A DNA stretch of 64,000 bases, taken from contig NZ_NNRM01000006.1 in assembly GCF_002252525.1 (NCBI RefSeq), forward strand, positions 62,001 to 126,000, given 5' to 3'. Of the stretch, positions 8,736-18,120 are shown piece after piece. The position numbers and the translations under genes were made by a program. The notes under the pieces were generated by a model. It ran no database searches. It had not been told where the DNA came from and was given only the letters and a program-made list of their open reading frames with translations. The stretch is from Brucella pseudogrignonensis (lineage in GTDB: Bacteria > Pseudomonadota > Alphaproteobacteria > Rhizobiales > Rhizobiaceae). The first letter of the stretch is position 1. Each line of letters starts with the position of its first letter.

Positions 8736-11297
8736 ATGGCAGAGTTTCCTAAGAAAGCGAAAGTAGTCATTGTCGGACTGGGCGGCATCGTTGGCGCATC
8801 CGTCGTCCATCACCTGATCGAGCGTGGCTGGGACGATATTGTCGGCATCGATAAATCCGGCATTCCCACCGATATCGGCTCCACCGCACACGCATCTGAT
8901 TTCTGCTATGCAACCAGTCATGATTTTCTGTCGTGCTGGACAACGCTCTACTCCATCGATTTCTATGAGAAGATGGGCCATTACGCTCGCGTCGGCGGCA
9001 TCGAAGTTGCTCGCGTCGGCGACGATTCCCGCATGGAAGAACTGAAACGCAAAGTCGCATCCGGCAAAGCTTTCGGCACACGCGCCCGCCTGATGGAGCC
9101 TGCGGAAGTCAAAGAAAAATTCCCGCTAATCGAAGAAAGTCTCGTTCAGGGAGGCTTGTGGGACCCGGATGCAGGTCTCGTTATTCCGCGTTCGCAGACG
9201 GTTGCGGGCAAGCTGATTGACCAAGCCGAAGCAGCTGGCAAGCTTCAGAGCTTCGCCAATACCCCCGCACAGTCGCTTGTTGTTGAAAATGGGCGCATCA
9301 AGGGCGTTGTCACCCATCGCGGTACGATCGAAGCGGATTATGTTGTGATCTGTGCCGGTCTCTGGGGCCGTCTGATTGCCGAGATGGTTGGCGAAGACCT
9401 GCCAGTCATGCCGATTGACCATCCGCTCACTTTCTTCGGTCCCTATAATGAATTTACAGGAACCGGCAAGGAAATCGGCTGGCCGCTCATGCGCGATCAG
9501 GGCAACTCAGCCTATATGCGCGACACCGGCGACCCGAAGACGGCCGAAGGTGGCCAGATCGAATGGGGCTACTACGAAGAAACCAATCCTCGCCTCTGCC
9601 ATCCGCGTGATTTGCTTGAAAAGCATGAAGCACGCCTGTCGCCATCACAGCGCGATCTCGACATGGAACAGGTACTCGAACCGCTTGAACGCGCCATCGA
9701 ACTGACCCCGATCCTCGGCGAACTGGGTTACAATGAAAGCCATTCCTTCAATGGTTTCCTTCAGGTCACGACTGATGGCGGTCCTTCAATGGGCGAAAGC
9801 CAGAAGGTGCGCGGCCTCTGGTATGCAGTTGCAATCTGGGTCAAAGACGGCCCCGGCATGGGCAAGCTTATTGCCGACTGGATGACGGACGGTCGTACAG
9901 CAATCGATCATCACGCCATCGACTATTCGCGTTTCTATCCGCATCAGATGACTGAGCAGTTCATATGGGATCGCTGCACCGAAACGGCGATGAAGGTCTA
10001 TAATCCGGCAGTGCATCCGCGCGAACCATTTTCCAAAGGCCGCAATATTCGTCGCTCACCTTTCTATGAGCGTGAAAAGGAACTTGGTGGCCACTTCATG
10101 GAGCTAGGCGGCTGGGAGCGTGCACACGGCTACGCGGCCAACGAACATCTGCTTGAGAAATATGGCGACCGCATTCCGGTCCGTGAGAACGAGTGGGACA
10201 ATCGCCATTTCTGGCGCGTTTCCAACGCTGAGCATCTCGCACTGAGTGAAGATTGCGGCATTATCAATCTGTCGCATTTTGCCATGTACGACATCGAAGG
10301 TCCGGATCATGTCGAGCTGATGGAATGGTTATGCGCTGCCAAGATCGGCGGCGATGCCAATATCGGCAAAGGCATCTATACGCATTTTCTCGATGATGAA
10401 GGCATGGTGCGCGCCGATTTCACGGCCATCCGCATGGCAGACCGCATCCGCATGATCAACGGCGCGGATGCCGGTCCGCGCGATTTCCATTATATGCGCC
10501 GCATGGCTGAAGATAAGGGCTTTGATGTCACTATTACCGATGTGACTGAGAAATATGTCACCATCGGCATTTGGGGACCGAATGCACGAGACAATCTCAA
10601 AAAGGTTGTCGAGAACCCGGAGGGTCTTGACCTTGAGAACTTCGCGTTTGCCGCCATCAAGCCAATCCGTATTGCAGGCAAGGACGTAACAGCGTTCCGT
10701 ATTTCCTATGTCGGCGAACAGGGCTGGGAATTGCACATGCGCTATGAAGACGGCCTCGCTGTCTGGGATGCGCTGCGATCAACCGGGGCAATTGCCGTCG
10801 GTGTTGAGACCTATGCGAATACACGCCGCATGGAGAAAAGCCTACGCCTTCAGAATGCAGATCTGCTCACTGAATACAATCTGCTTGAAGCTGATCTGGC
10901 TCGCCCGAAGGTCAAGGAAGCAGACTTCCGTGGCAAGGCAAAGCATCTTGAGTACAAGGCTCGCGAGCATCAGCCAGCCATGCTTTGCACGCTGGTTATG
11001 AGCGAGAATGTCGACTCCAAAGGCGTCAAACGCTACCCGGTCGGCATTCTGCCGGTGCTCGACCCTGAAACGGGTGCAACATTGGTTGATGAACTCGGAC
11101 GTCGCTCATTCACGTCTTCCATCGCCTACGGCCCAACCATCGGTAAGAATATCGCACTTGCCTATCTGCCTTGGTCTTACTGCCAGGAAGGCCGCAAGCT
11201 GAACGTGGAATATTTCGGAGAGACCTATCCAGTGGAAGTCGTATCGATTGGTTACAAGCCACTCTACGACCCGGAAAATCTCAAGCCCCGCAGTTAA
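8736..11297 (+). CDS. Dimethylglycine/sarcosine dehydrogenase-like flavoprotein (DAO + GcvT)
   Basis: An 853-residue protein. Residues about 8-400 are a DAO-type FAD oxidoreductase domain (VVIVGLGGIVGAS dinucleotide motif). STAHASDF, near residue 50, resembles the motif that carries covalently bound FAD in dimethylglycine and sarcosine dehydrogenases. The C-terminal half is a folate-binding GcvT domain with its C-terminal barrel (FRISYVGEQGWELHM). Such enzymes demethylate N-methylglycines and load the formaldehyde unit onto tetrahydrofolate. An in-frame ATG 15 bases upstream has no ribosome site, so 8736 (GGGATC ahead) is chosen. The upstream GlxA-type regulator supports a place in betaine catabolism. 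The exact substrate is inferred. Confidence 0.88.
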   Translation: MAEFPKKAKVVIVGLGGIVGASVVHHLIERGWDDIVGIDKSGIPTDIGSTAHASDFCYATSHDFLSCWTTLYSIDFYEKMGHYARVGGIEVARVGDDSRMEELKRKVASGKAFGTRARLMEPAEVKEKFPLIEESLVQGGLWDPDAGLVIPRSQTVAGKLIDQAEAAGKLQSFANTPAQSLVVENGRIKGVVTHRGTIEADYVVICAGLWGRLIAEMVGEDLPVMPIDHPLTFFGPYNEFTGTGKEIGWPLMRDQGNSAYMRDTGDPKTAEGGQIEWGYYEETNPRLCHPRDLLEKHEARLSPSQRDLDMEQVLEPLERAIELTPILGELGYNESHSFNGFLQVTTDGGPSMGESQKVRGLWYAVAIWVKDGPGMGKLIADWMTDGRTAIDHHAIDYSRFYPHQMTEQFIWDRCTETAMKVYNPAVHPREPFSKGRNIRRSPFYEREKELGGHFMELGGWERAHGYAANEHLLEKYGDRIPVRENEWDNRHFWRVSNAEHLALSEDCGIINLSHFAMYDIEGPDHVELMEWLCAAKIGGDANIGKGIYTHFLDDEGMVRADFTAIRMADRIRMINGADAGPRDFHYMRRMAEDKGFDVTITDVTEKYVTIGIWGPNARDNLKKVVENPEGLDLENFAFAAIKPIRIAGKDVTAFRISYVGEQGWELHMRYEDGLAVWDALRSTGAIAVGVETYANTRRMEKSLRLQNADLLTEYNLLEADLARPKVKEADFRGKAKHLEYKAREHQPAMLCTLVMSENVDSKGVKRYPVGILPVLDPETGATLVDELGRRSFTSSIAYGPTIGKNIALAYLPWSYCQEGRKLNVEYFGETYPVEVVSIGYKPLYDPENLKPRS

Positions 11298-11298
11298 A

Positions 11299-11402
11299 GA
11301 GCAGACCGAAAAGTGCGACGCGGTTCTCGGAACAAGAGGCGCGCAAAAACAAATAGATAGAGAATTCCCAACGGTTCAATGAAGATTGGGAGACGCTCTA
11401 AT
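11299..11402. repeat. Intergenic repeat, copy 1
   Basis: The segment with CGGTTCTCGGAACAAG and GCGCAAAAACAAATAGATAG recurs, diverged, at 11897-12003. Core spacing and order are the same in both copies. It resembles the short palindromic intergenic elements (RIME/Bru-RS type) scattered through Rhizobiales genomes. Confidence 0.6.
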
Positions 11403-11415
11403 CGTAAAGCTCAAT

Positions 11416-11446
11416 AAAAAGCCGGGGTTGTGCCCCGGCTTTCTCA
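11416..11446. terminator. Bidirectional intrinsic terminator
   Basis: AAAGCCGGGG 11418-11427 pairs with CCCCGGCTTT 11433-11442. A-rich on the left and T/C-rich on the right, it sits between the convergent flavoprotein gene and the small secreted protein gene. Confidence 0.8.
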
Positions 11447-11462
11447 ATTCGTGTTGGTCTAT

Positions 11463-11753
11463 TTATTGAATCGTCGCCTTACCACCCGAAATCGTAATGG
11501 TTTCGTCGCCCTTCAGCGCCTCACGATCACCATTCGGGAACGTTACAAAACAACCGCCATTGCAGAAATCGACTGTTTCACCAGGCGCCACCAGCATTTC
11601 ACGCTTCGAAGCGCCTTCAGTCACCACAATGGTCTGAGCCGAGCTGTCGTTATTGGCAACAGTTGCAGCATAAAGGCTCGGTACGGAGAACGAAATCGCG
11701 AGCATCGCACCGATAGCGACCTTGCCAGCATAATTGACCTGAGTTCTGTTCAT
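11463..11753 (-). CDS. Small secreted protein of unknown function
   Basis: A 96-residue protein with a clear Sec signal peptide (basic MNRTQVNYAGK, then a hydrophobic core, cleavage expected after LYAA). The mature part is about 65 residues, with two cysteines close together (DFCNGGCFVTF) that could form a disulfide in the periplasm. It ends in a beta-rich stretch (GDETITISGGKATIQ). I do not recognise a family. It is transcribed convergently to the flavoprotein gene and shares its terminator. Confidence 0.75.
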   Translation of the reverse strand: MNRTQVNYAGKVAIGAMLAISFSVPSLYAATVANNDSSAQTIVVTEGASKREMLVAPGETVDFCNGGCFVTFPNGDREALKGDETITISGGKATIQ

Positions 11754-11896
11754 ATCGTTTCAGCGTTTCCGCTGCTCCCGCTACAAGCCGAGTATACGGC
11801 CCCATTGCTCTAAGACAGTTCGCCTGCCTCTTTTCGTAATCATTTATAAGACTTCAAAACTGAACTGCAACTGAACGACATATTCATAATTCGCAT

Positions 11897-12003
11897 TAAA
11901 GCGCATCCCAAAAAGACGGCGGCGGTTTTCGGAACAGGATGCACGCAAAAACAAATAGATAGAGAATTTCCAACCATTCAGTGAAAACTGGCAATGATTT
12001 AAG
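11897..12003. repeat. Intergenic repeat, copy 2
   Basis: Second copy of the element at 11299-11402: GCGGTTTTCGGAACAGGATG, then CACGCAAAAACAAATAGATA, then an AT-rich tail. It lies between the small secreted protein and the mechanosensitive channel gene. Confidence 0.6.
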
Positions 12004-12007
12004 GCGT

Positions 12008-14602
12008 TCAGACTTTGTCGTCATGTTCAGGCTTTTCGCCCTTCTCAGACTCAGCAGGCTTTTCCTTCCGCGCCTTTGCAGCGCGTGGGGCATCTTTATT
12101 CATAAGCTCGGAAAGCTTTTCGATTTCCGTAACACCTAAAACCAGATCAGTCGAAGACGAAGCCAACTCTATACCTTCAGCGTGGAAACGTTCAACGATC
12201 TGGAATCGCAGCTCATTCTTGATACCGCCCGTCGATGTAATATCTGCAACATGTGCGTAGATATCGAACACCAGCAGAGAATCCGTCATGCTCTGAAACG
12301 CCACGAACGGTTCCGGATTTTTTAGAATTGAAGGATGACTGCGGATGATTTCTAGCAGCAACGTGTGAACGCGACGCGGCTCATCGGTATAGGCTGCCTG
12401 CACATTAATATCGATTCGGCCAAGCTTGTTACGAAGGGTCCAGTTACCGACATTGCCGTTGATAAGCGTCGAGTTTGGAACGACAATCGACTGCTTCTGA
12501 AAAGTCTCAACTTCGGTTGCACGAACGCTGATCTTTTTTACGATACCGCTAACGGTACCTGCTTCGACCCAGTCGCCCACTTTGAACGGACGTTCAGCCA
12601 GAAGAATAAGGCCCGAAACGAAGTTCTGGACAATGTTCTGCAAGCCAAAACCGATACCAAGTGACAGACCACCAGCAATCAGTGCGAGACTGGATAGATT
12701 GAAGCCAGCTGCCGAAACACCAACCAGCGCCGCAAGTACCAGCCCCACATAGCCGACCACCGTGCGGATCGAATTACGAACGCCGGAATCTACACGGCCA
12801 CGCGCCATAACGCTGTTATCAAGCCAGTTCTGGAACCAGCGCGTCATCAGATAGACAACGACGAAAAGCGCAATACCCGTCAGAATCCCCATCAGCGAAA
12901 TGGAAATATTGCCGATGGGGATGCCGGTCATCAGATTATAGAAAGTGCTTTTCAGCTCCGACCATTGGAAACCAAACTGCATCAGCACGAGCGGTATGCC
13001 GACCAGCGCCACCGCAAAATTGATGAGAATGCCGACACCAAGCCCTATTTGGTCAAGTGTCGCTTCATCAAAATGGAAGCGGTCACGCATAACCCGACCA
13101 ATCGGGCTGGACGCAAAGGCCTGTTCTTCCGAAATTGCACGGCCGGTCAAAAACCCGAGATACATCGTGACGAGGAACGCCCCGGTAACAACGATCTGCT
13201 GTGCAGCAAAGCGTGCAAGTCCGATAAAGCCAAGACCAGCTGCGATAATCGGCAAAAGACCAAGGACGATCAGGAATATCCTGAACATCTTAGGCCAGGG
13301 GCGGACGCCCTCTTCTCCGTCTTTTTCTATTGGCTTCACAAAGGCCACGATGAGGATCAGAACGCCGATAACGACCGTCGAAAGCAAGCTTTTCGCCATC
13401 GTCAAAGAGAGCGGCGAGGAAAGAACCTGGTTTACTTTGCTGAAAAACGAGTCGAGCCCGTTAATCAATGCCATGCCTGTAATCAGCCAGACGAGAACTC
13501 GACCTGGGCGTGGCGCGACCGGCACCAACCGCCATGCTGGTGTGTATGGGCTTATACAGGCAAACGCCAGCCGGCTGATAAAGAACACAATGCCTAAAAC
13601 GACGAAGAGCGACTGTAGAAGCCCTGCAATATCAGGTCTTAAAACATTGAAGTAATTGAGAAAGAAATAGGTCGTTGCCAGAAACACACCGACAGCACCC
13701 GATGGGATCGCTGTCGACCAGAATGCAACCGACAAACGGCTCAGATAAGACGGTGTTTCAATCGTCGGATCACGTTCGTAAAGCGAACCGAGAACACGGC
13801 GCGCGCCGAGCTGGATGATCAGTGCCGCAACAAATGCGAAAAAGGCCGCTGCCAGAAACGAATTCAGCTTGAAGGTGGAGACAAAGCGCCACCATGATTT
13901 CACGATGCTCCACAGCGAAACCATCTGATCGCCAGCAGCCGAGGTTACTTCAGATCCGAGTGTAAGATCGAGATTGACGCGCTGAGACAAGGTTTGCGCA
14001 AACAGGTCACGGCGCATATTACCGATTTTCGCCGACATCTGATTGACCGAAAGCGATGCATCTTCCGTCTCGCCGATAACGGCGTTGATCTCGGCCTTTT
14101 CAGCAGTCAGTCGTGCGCGTTCATCCGCAACGATTTGCGGCTCTGCCGGTTGATCGCCGGAGGGGGCGGCACCCAGCTGCTCCAGACGTGTGTTGATTTC
14201 CGTCAGCCTTGGACGAAACGCAACACCCGCATCAAGCAGCTTCTTGGAAAGACCATCAAGCTGTAGCTTGAGATTTGCGAGCGTCTCGTCGCTGGTCGAA
14301 GATTTTTGCAGCTGATCGTTGATCGATTTGGTCTGCTGCTTGAGATCGTTGATGATCGGCTTTTGTTGCTGCACCACACCAGAAACGGGTGTACTAGCTG
14401 CCGCAGGTTCTGTTGCTACCGGTGCAGGAGCTTGAGCAGGCGCCGATTGCGGAGCGGAAGGCTGAGCCTGTTGCGGTTTGTTATCCTGAGCAAACGAATG
14501 ATCCAGCGCCCCAAGCGACACAGCAAAAGTGGTCATTGCAAATGCAATTGCGCGGAACGTCGGTAAATATGCCAATTTAAGCTCTGCCAGTTTCACGATC
14601 AC
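12008..14602 (-). CDS. Large MscS-family mechanosensitive channel (DUF3772 type)
   Basis: An 864-residue protein. A cleavable N-terminal hydrophobic segment ends near SFAQ. A Pro/Gln/Ala-rich linker and a long periplasmic coiled-coil region (DUF3772-like, with INDQLQKSSTSDETL) follow, then about ten membrane segments. The MscS pore and beta domain span about residues 640-800, with GIGFGLQNIVQNFVSGLIL as the pore-lining/TM3b signature. It opens under membrane tension and relieves osmotic shock. The C-terminal tail is highly charged (KARKEKPAESEKGEKPEHD). It is monocistronic. The start could also be an internal ATG about 22 codons downstream, which would give a shorter signal peptide. Confidence 0.9.
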   Translation of the reverse strand: MIVKLAELKLAYLPTFRAIAFAMTTFAVSLGALDHSFAQDNKPQQAQPSAPQSAPAQAPAPVATEPAAASTPVSGVVQQQKPIINDLKQQTKSINDQLQKSSTSDETLANLKLQLDGLSKKLLDAGVAFRPRLTEINTRLEQLGAAPSGDQPAEPQIVADERARLTAEKAEINAVIGETEDASLSVNQMSAKIGNMRRDLFAQTLSQRVNLDLTLGSEVTSAAGDQMVSLWSIVKSWWRFVSTFKLNSFLAAAFFAFVAALIIQLGARRVLGSLYERDPTIETPSYLSRLSVAFWSTAIPSGAVGVFLATTYFFLNYFNVLRPDIAGLLQSLFVVLGIVFFISRLAFACISPYTPAWRLVPVAPRPGRVLVWLITGMALINGLDSFFSKVNQVLSSPLSLTMAKSLLSTVVIGVLILIVAFVKPIEKDGEEGVRPWPKMFRIFLIVLGLLPIIAAGLGFIGLARFAAQQIVVTGAFLVTMYLGFLTGRAISEEQAFASSPIGRVMRDRFHFDEATLDQIGLGVGILINFAVALVGIPLVLMQFGFQWSELKSTFYNLMTGIPIGNISISLMGILTGIALFVVVYLMTRWFQNWLDNSVMARGRVDSGVRNSIRTVVGYVGLVLAALVGVSAAGFNLSSLALIAGGLSLGIGFGLQNIVQNFVSGLILLAERPFKVGDWVEAGTVSGIVKKISVRATEVETFQKQSIVVPNSTLINGNVGNWTLRNKLGRIDINVQAAYTDEPRRVHTLLLEIIRSHPSILKNPEPFVAFQSMTDSLLVFDIYAHVADITSTGGIKNELRFQIVERFHAEGIELASSSTDLVLGVTEIEKLSELMNKDAPRAAKARKEKPAESEKGEKPEHDDKV

Positions 14603-14970
14603 TGTTTCAACATAAAGCGCGTTAAAGCGGAAGCAAGCCCTACAACATTGGACCGAAAATCGAAATCGGTTTTATGGCCGACAGAGCCTAATCAATGCAG
14701 GATTTTGGTTGCGTGAGCAGCATATCAGTAACCATCGCAAACCCTTTCATGCGAACCGAGGGGCAGCAGGTGACAGAAATAGATTCCAATTTGTGAATCG
14801 ATGCTGTAGGTGTCAACGCTAAGTCCCGATAAAAATACAAAGTTTTTGAATCGGGCTTTGCATAAAATCGAATAACTAGAGTGGCTTAGACCAATCGGAA
14901 AACCACTCTGGCACTGGCTCATTTCTGCGGAAAGACTGTAGAGGAAAGTCCAAGCGTTTTGATTAAGGGC
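14603..14970. other. Intergenic region with a degenerate palindrome
   Basis: No gene is supported in these 368 bases. Around 14655-14680 there is an inverted repeat (CCGAAAA ... GGTTTT) of the same general type as the RIME-like elements elsewhere in the window. The rest is unstructured. A reverse frame of 147 codons from 15168 covers the region, but it has unlikely composition and no ribosome site. Confidence 0.4.
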
Positions 14971-15390
14971 ATGAATAACACAGATCAGCGCACTGATCGT
15001 TATCACCAGCATGGATTCATGCTGTTTGTAACGTGCGTCCTGTCGTTTGCAGCCTTTATGTTTGCAGTGGACCTTTCTGCCCTTGGCGATGAAGCCTGCC
15101 GCACTGTTCCCAAAAGCATGGCGGCCCAGCAGGTCGAAGACGCGCCTGCGATACCTGGACGCCAGCAATCCACGCCTGCGACGCAGCCGTTACGCGCCGT
15201 TCTGGCCGAAGCGATTGCCGCTAAAATCAAGGCAACCTATCCTGACGGAAATGGTGCAGGCTTGTCGGCAATGCCGAGTGATCTTGCATTTTTCGACGCA
15301 AAACCGGTCGAATCCGCAAGGACAAACACGATTTTGAGACTTTCGCGGAGCACATATGCTCCCGCACGCGCGCCACCAAGGAGCGCCTGA
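14971..15390 (+). CDS. Hypothetical membrane-anchored or secreted protein
   Basis: A 139-residue open frame. A single hydrophobic segment (FMLFVTCVLSFAAFMFAV, residues about 17-34) acts as signal or anchor. A Pro/Ala/Gln-rich, apparently disordered region follows, and the C-terminus is basic. No family is recognised. The ATG at 14971 follows AAGGGC closely; a TTG 12 bases upstream is an alternative. It lies 115 bases before secDF on the same strand, the place often taken by yajC, but it has no YajC features. Whether it is expressed is uncertain. Confidence 0.45.
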   Translation: MNNTDQRTDRYHQHGFMLFVTCVLSFAAFMFAVDLSALGDEACRTVPKSMAAQQVEDAPAIPGRQQSTPATQPLRAVLAEAIAAKIKATYPDGNGAGLSAMPSDLAFFDAKPVESARTNTILRLSRSTYAPARAPPRSA

Positions 15391-15505
15391 AAGTCGTCAT
15401 TGAGATTGGTCACAGCCAATCCTGAATCATTTACGAAGAAATGCGCTTTAAGTTTTTGTATTCATTACGAAATTTGAATGCGCTCAATATCCGGAACTTC
15501 AACTC

Positions 15506-18040
15506 ATGCGTACTTCTAAATGGGTCGCTGTGCTATATGGCCTGATCGTTCTGATCGGCGTCATCATCGCCTTGCCCAATTTCTTCACACAGCAGCATCT
15601 CGACGCGATGCCGTCGTGGTTCCCTAAACGACAGGTAACGCTCGGCCTCGATCTGCGTGGCGGCTCCTACCTTGTTCTTGAAGTGGATGCAGCTGGTCTC
15701 AAAAAAGATCGTATGCGTGCGCTGCTTGATGATGCGCGCGGCAAGCTGCGCGCTGAACGCATTCAGCCACAATCGATCCGCGCCGTTGGTGATTCCGTCA
15801 TCGTGACGATCCCTGACGCCGATCAGCGTGCAAAGGCCGATACCGCGCTCAAAACCCTGATTTCTCAGGTTAACACGAGCGGCTTCGGCGCAGCGATCAA
15901 CGATATCGACGTCACGTCCAGCGACAATCAGATCCGTCTGACGCTGACACAAGCTGGCTTCACCTATCGCCTTGATTCAGCGCTTCAGCAGAGCCTTGAA
16001 ATCATTCGCCAGCGTGTTGACCAGGTCGGCGTTGCCGAGCCTTCGATCCAGCGCGTTGGTTCCGACCGTATCGTTGTTCAGCTTCCAGGTCTTCAGGACC
16101 CAGCACAGCTTCGCCAGCTTCTCGGAAGCACCGCGAAGATGAGCTTCCACATGGTGGCTGACGCGAATCCGAATGATGCACCGCCTCCGGGCGTCAGCAT
16201 CCTGCCGGATTCCAAAGATCCAAACATCAAATACCCAATTGAAGACCAGGTTGCCCTGTCCGGTGAGCGTCTTACCGATGCGCGTGCAGGATTTGATCAG
16301 CGCACCAACGAACCAATCGTTTCGTTCCGCTTCGACAGCCTCGGTGCCCGTCAGTTTGCTGACATCACCACCAAGAACGTCAATCGCCCATTTGCTATCG
16401 TTCTCGACGGCAAGGTGCTGAGCGCGCCGGTCATCCGCGAACCGATTACCGGTGGTAACGGCCAGATCAGCGGCAGCTTCACGGTTCAGGACAGTGTTGT
16501 TCTCTCAGCATTGTTGCGTGCAGGTGCTCTCCCTGCCCCACTGACGGTTATCGAAGAGCGTACAGTTGGTCCTGACCTCGGTGGCGACGCCATCAAGATG
16601 GGTCTGATCACCGGTATCGCTGGCTTCATCCTCGTCGCGATCTTCATCCAGCTCCTTTACGGCGTCTGGGGTCTGATTGCCAACGTAGCGCTTCTGCTCC
16701 ACACACTGCTGACCTTCGCAGCACTGAGCCTTATCGGCGCGACACTGACACTGCCCGGTATCGCCGGTATTATTCTGGGTATCGGTATCGCGGTTGACGC
16801 GAACATTCTCATCAACGAACGTATTCGAGAAGAAACGAAAAGAGGCCTTGGTGCCATGGCAGCCCTCGACCGAGGCTTCCATAGCGCTTTTGCTACAATC
16901 GTTGACTCCAACGTCACCTCGCTGATTTCGACCCTGCTCCTCTTCATGTTCGGCACAGGCCCGGTACGCGGCTTTGCTGTTGCCATGATGCTCGGCATCG
17001 TAATCTCGATGTTTACCGACGTGACGCTGGTTCGCATGGCGATGGGTTGGTATGTGCGTCGTCGCAAGCTCAAGGTGCTTCGCATTGAGCCACTGGTAAG
17101 GATCGCGCCTGAAAACCCTAACTTCCGCTTTATGAATGCGCGCTTCTTCGGCATCGGCGTTTCCATCGTCCTGTCGATTGCTTCGATCGCGCTCTTCTTC
17201 AAGCCGGGGCTGAATTACGGCATCGACTTCAAGGGCGGCATTCAGGCGGAAATCACCACGTCGCAACCTGCTGATCTGGCGCAATTGCGTGAGAAGCTCG
17301 GCGGACTTGGCCTTGGTGAAGTTGCCCTGCAGTCTGCTGGCAGCCCGAATGATGTGCTGATCCGTATTCAGCGTCAGGATGGCGGCGAAGAAGCGCAGAC
17401 GGTTGCGGTCAACAAGATGCGTGACGCTGTTACTGAAATCGATCCGGGTGTGAAGATTGAACGTACCGAAGTTGTGGGACCAAAGGTCTCCGGCGAACTG
17501 GCCCGTTCTGGCTTCATCGCGGTTGTGCTTTCGGCTCTCGGTATGCTCATCTATCTTTGGTGGCGCTTCGAGTGGTTCTTCGCAGTCGGCGCGATTATCA
17601 CGCTGATACTCGATACCACGAAGATGGTTGGCTTCTTCGCGCTGCTTCAGCTCGACTTCAACCTGACCGCCATTGCAGCGCTTCTGACCGCTATCGGTTA
17701 CTCGGTAAACGATAAGGTCGTTGTTTATGATCGTATGCGTGAAAATATGCGTCTCTACAAAACGAAGCCTCTGCGTGAGATCGTCGATATGAGTATCAAT
17801 CAGGTACTCGTCCGCTGTATCTATACATCGGTTGTGACGTTCCTCTGCCTTCTGCCAATGGCAATCTGGGGCGGCAGCGCCGTTCATAATTTTGCCGTGC
17901 CTATGCTGTTCGGTATCTTCATCGCAACGACGTCGTCGATCTTCATCGCTGCACCGATCCTGCTGTTGCTGGGCAACTGGTGGCAGCATCGTCGGGAAGC
18001 GCATCAGACGCTTGAAGACAACACGGCTGCACAAAAATAA
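15506..18040 (+). CDS. secDF: Fused protein translocase subunit SecDF
   Basis: An 844-residue fusion of SecD and SecF. The SecD part has TM1, the periplasmic P1 motif GLDLRGG near residue 45, and the TM4 signature GIGIAVDANILINERIREE. The SecF part begins around residue 540 with GIDFKGG and ends with AIGYSVNDKVVVYDRMREN. The protein uses the proton gradient to pull exported polypeptides through SecYEG on the periplasmic side. Twelve membrane segments are expected. The usual partner yajC is not upstream here, so this may be a second secDF copy or a rearranged locus. A GC-rich hairpin follows the stop. Confidence 0.96.
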   Translation: MRTSKWVAVLYGLIVLIGVIIALPNFFTQQHLDAMPSWFPKRQVTLGLDLRGGSYLVLEVDAAGLKKDRMRALLDDARGKLRAERIQPQSIRAVGDSVIVTIPDADQRAKADTALKTLISQVNTSGFGAAINDIDVTSSDNQIRLTLTQAGFTYRLDSALQQSLEIIRQRVDQVGVAEPSIQRVGSDRIVVQLPGLQDPAQLRQLLGSTAKMSFHMVADANPNDAPPPGVSILPDSKDPNIKYPIEDQVALSGERLTDARAGFDQRTNEPIVSFRFDSLGARQFADITTKNVNRPFAIVLDGKVLSAPVIREPITGGNGQISGSFTVQDSVVLSALLRAGALPAPLTVIEERTVGPDLGGDAIKMGLITGIAGFILVAIFIQLLYGVWGLIANVALLLHTLLTFAALSLIGATLTLPGIAGIILGIGIAVDANILINERIREETKRGLGAMAALDRGFHSAFATIVDSNVTSLISTLLLFMFGTGPVRGFAVAMMLGIVISMFTDVTLVRMAMGWYVRRRKLKVLRIEPLVRIAPENPNFRFMNARFFGIGVSIVLSIASIALFFKPGLNYGIDFKGGIQAEITTSQPADLAQLREKLGGLGLGEVALQSAGSPNDVLIRIQRQDGGEEAQTVAVNKMRDAVTEIDPGVKIERTEVVGPKVSGELARSGFIAVVLSALGMLIYLWWRFEWFFAVGAIITLILDTTKMVGFFALLQLDFNLTAIAALLTAIGYSVNDKVVVYDRMRENMRLYKTKPLREIVDMSINQVLVRCIYTSVVTFLCLLPMAIWGGSAVHNFAVPMLFGIFIATTSSIFIAAPILLLLGNWWQHRREAHQTLEDNTAAQK

Positions 18041-18047
18041 CTCCATT

Positions 18048-18075
18048 GCCGGGCATGGTTACGATCATGCCCGGC
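18048..18075 (+). terminator. Hairpin after secDF
   Basis: GCCGGGCATG 18048-18057 pairs with CATGCCCGGC 18066-18075. The T-run behind it is weak, so it may stabilise the 3' end rather than fully terminate. Confidence 0.6.
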
Positions 18076-18120
18076 TCTCCATAAAAATTTTATAAGACTG
18101 AAGAACGGGAAGGCACCGCT

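Noticed and set aside
14725-15168. Reverse frame of 147 codons before secDF
   Set aside because: It is Cys/Ser-rich with no signal, motif or ribosome site, and overlaps a somewhat better forward frame.
16505-18046. Long reverse frame of 513 codons inside secDF
   Set aside because: It is a mirror of the secDF reading frame with His/Arg/Gln-rich low-quality sequence. secDF is certain on the other strand.
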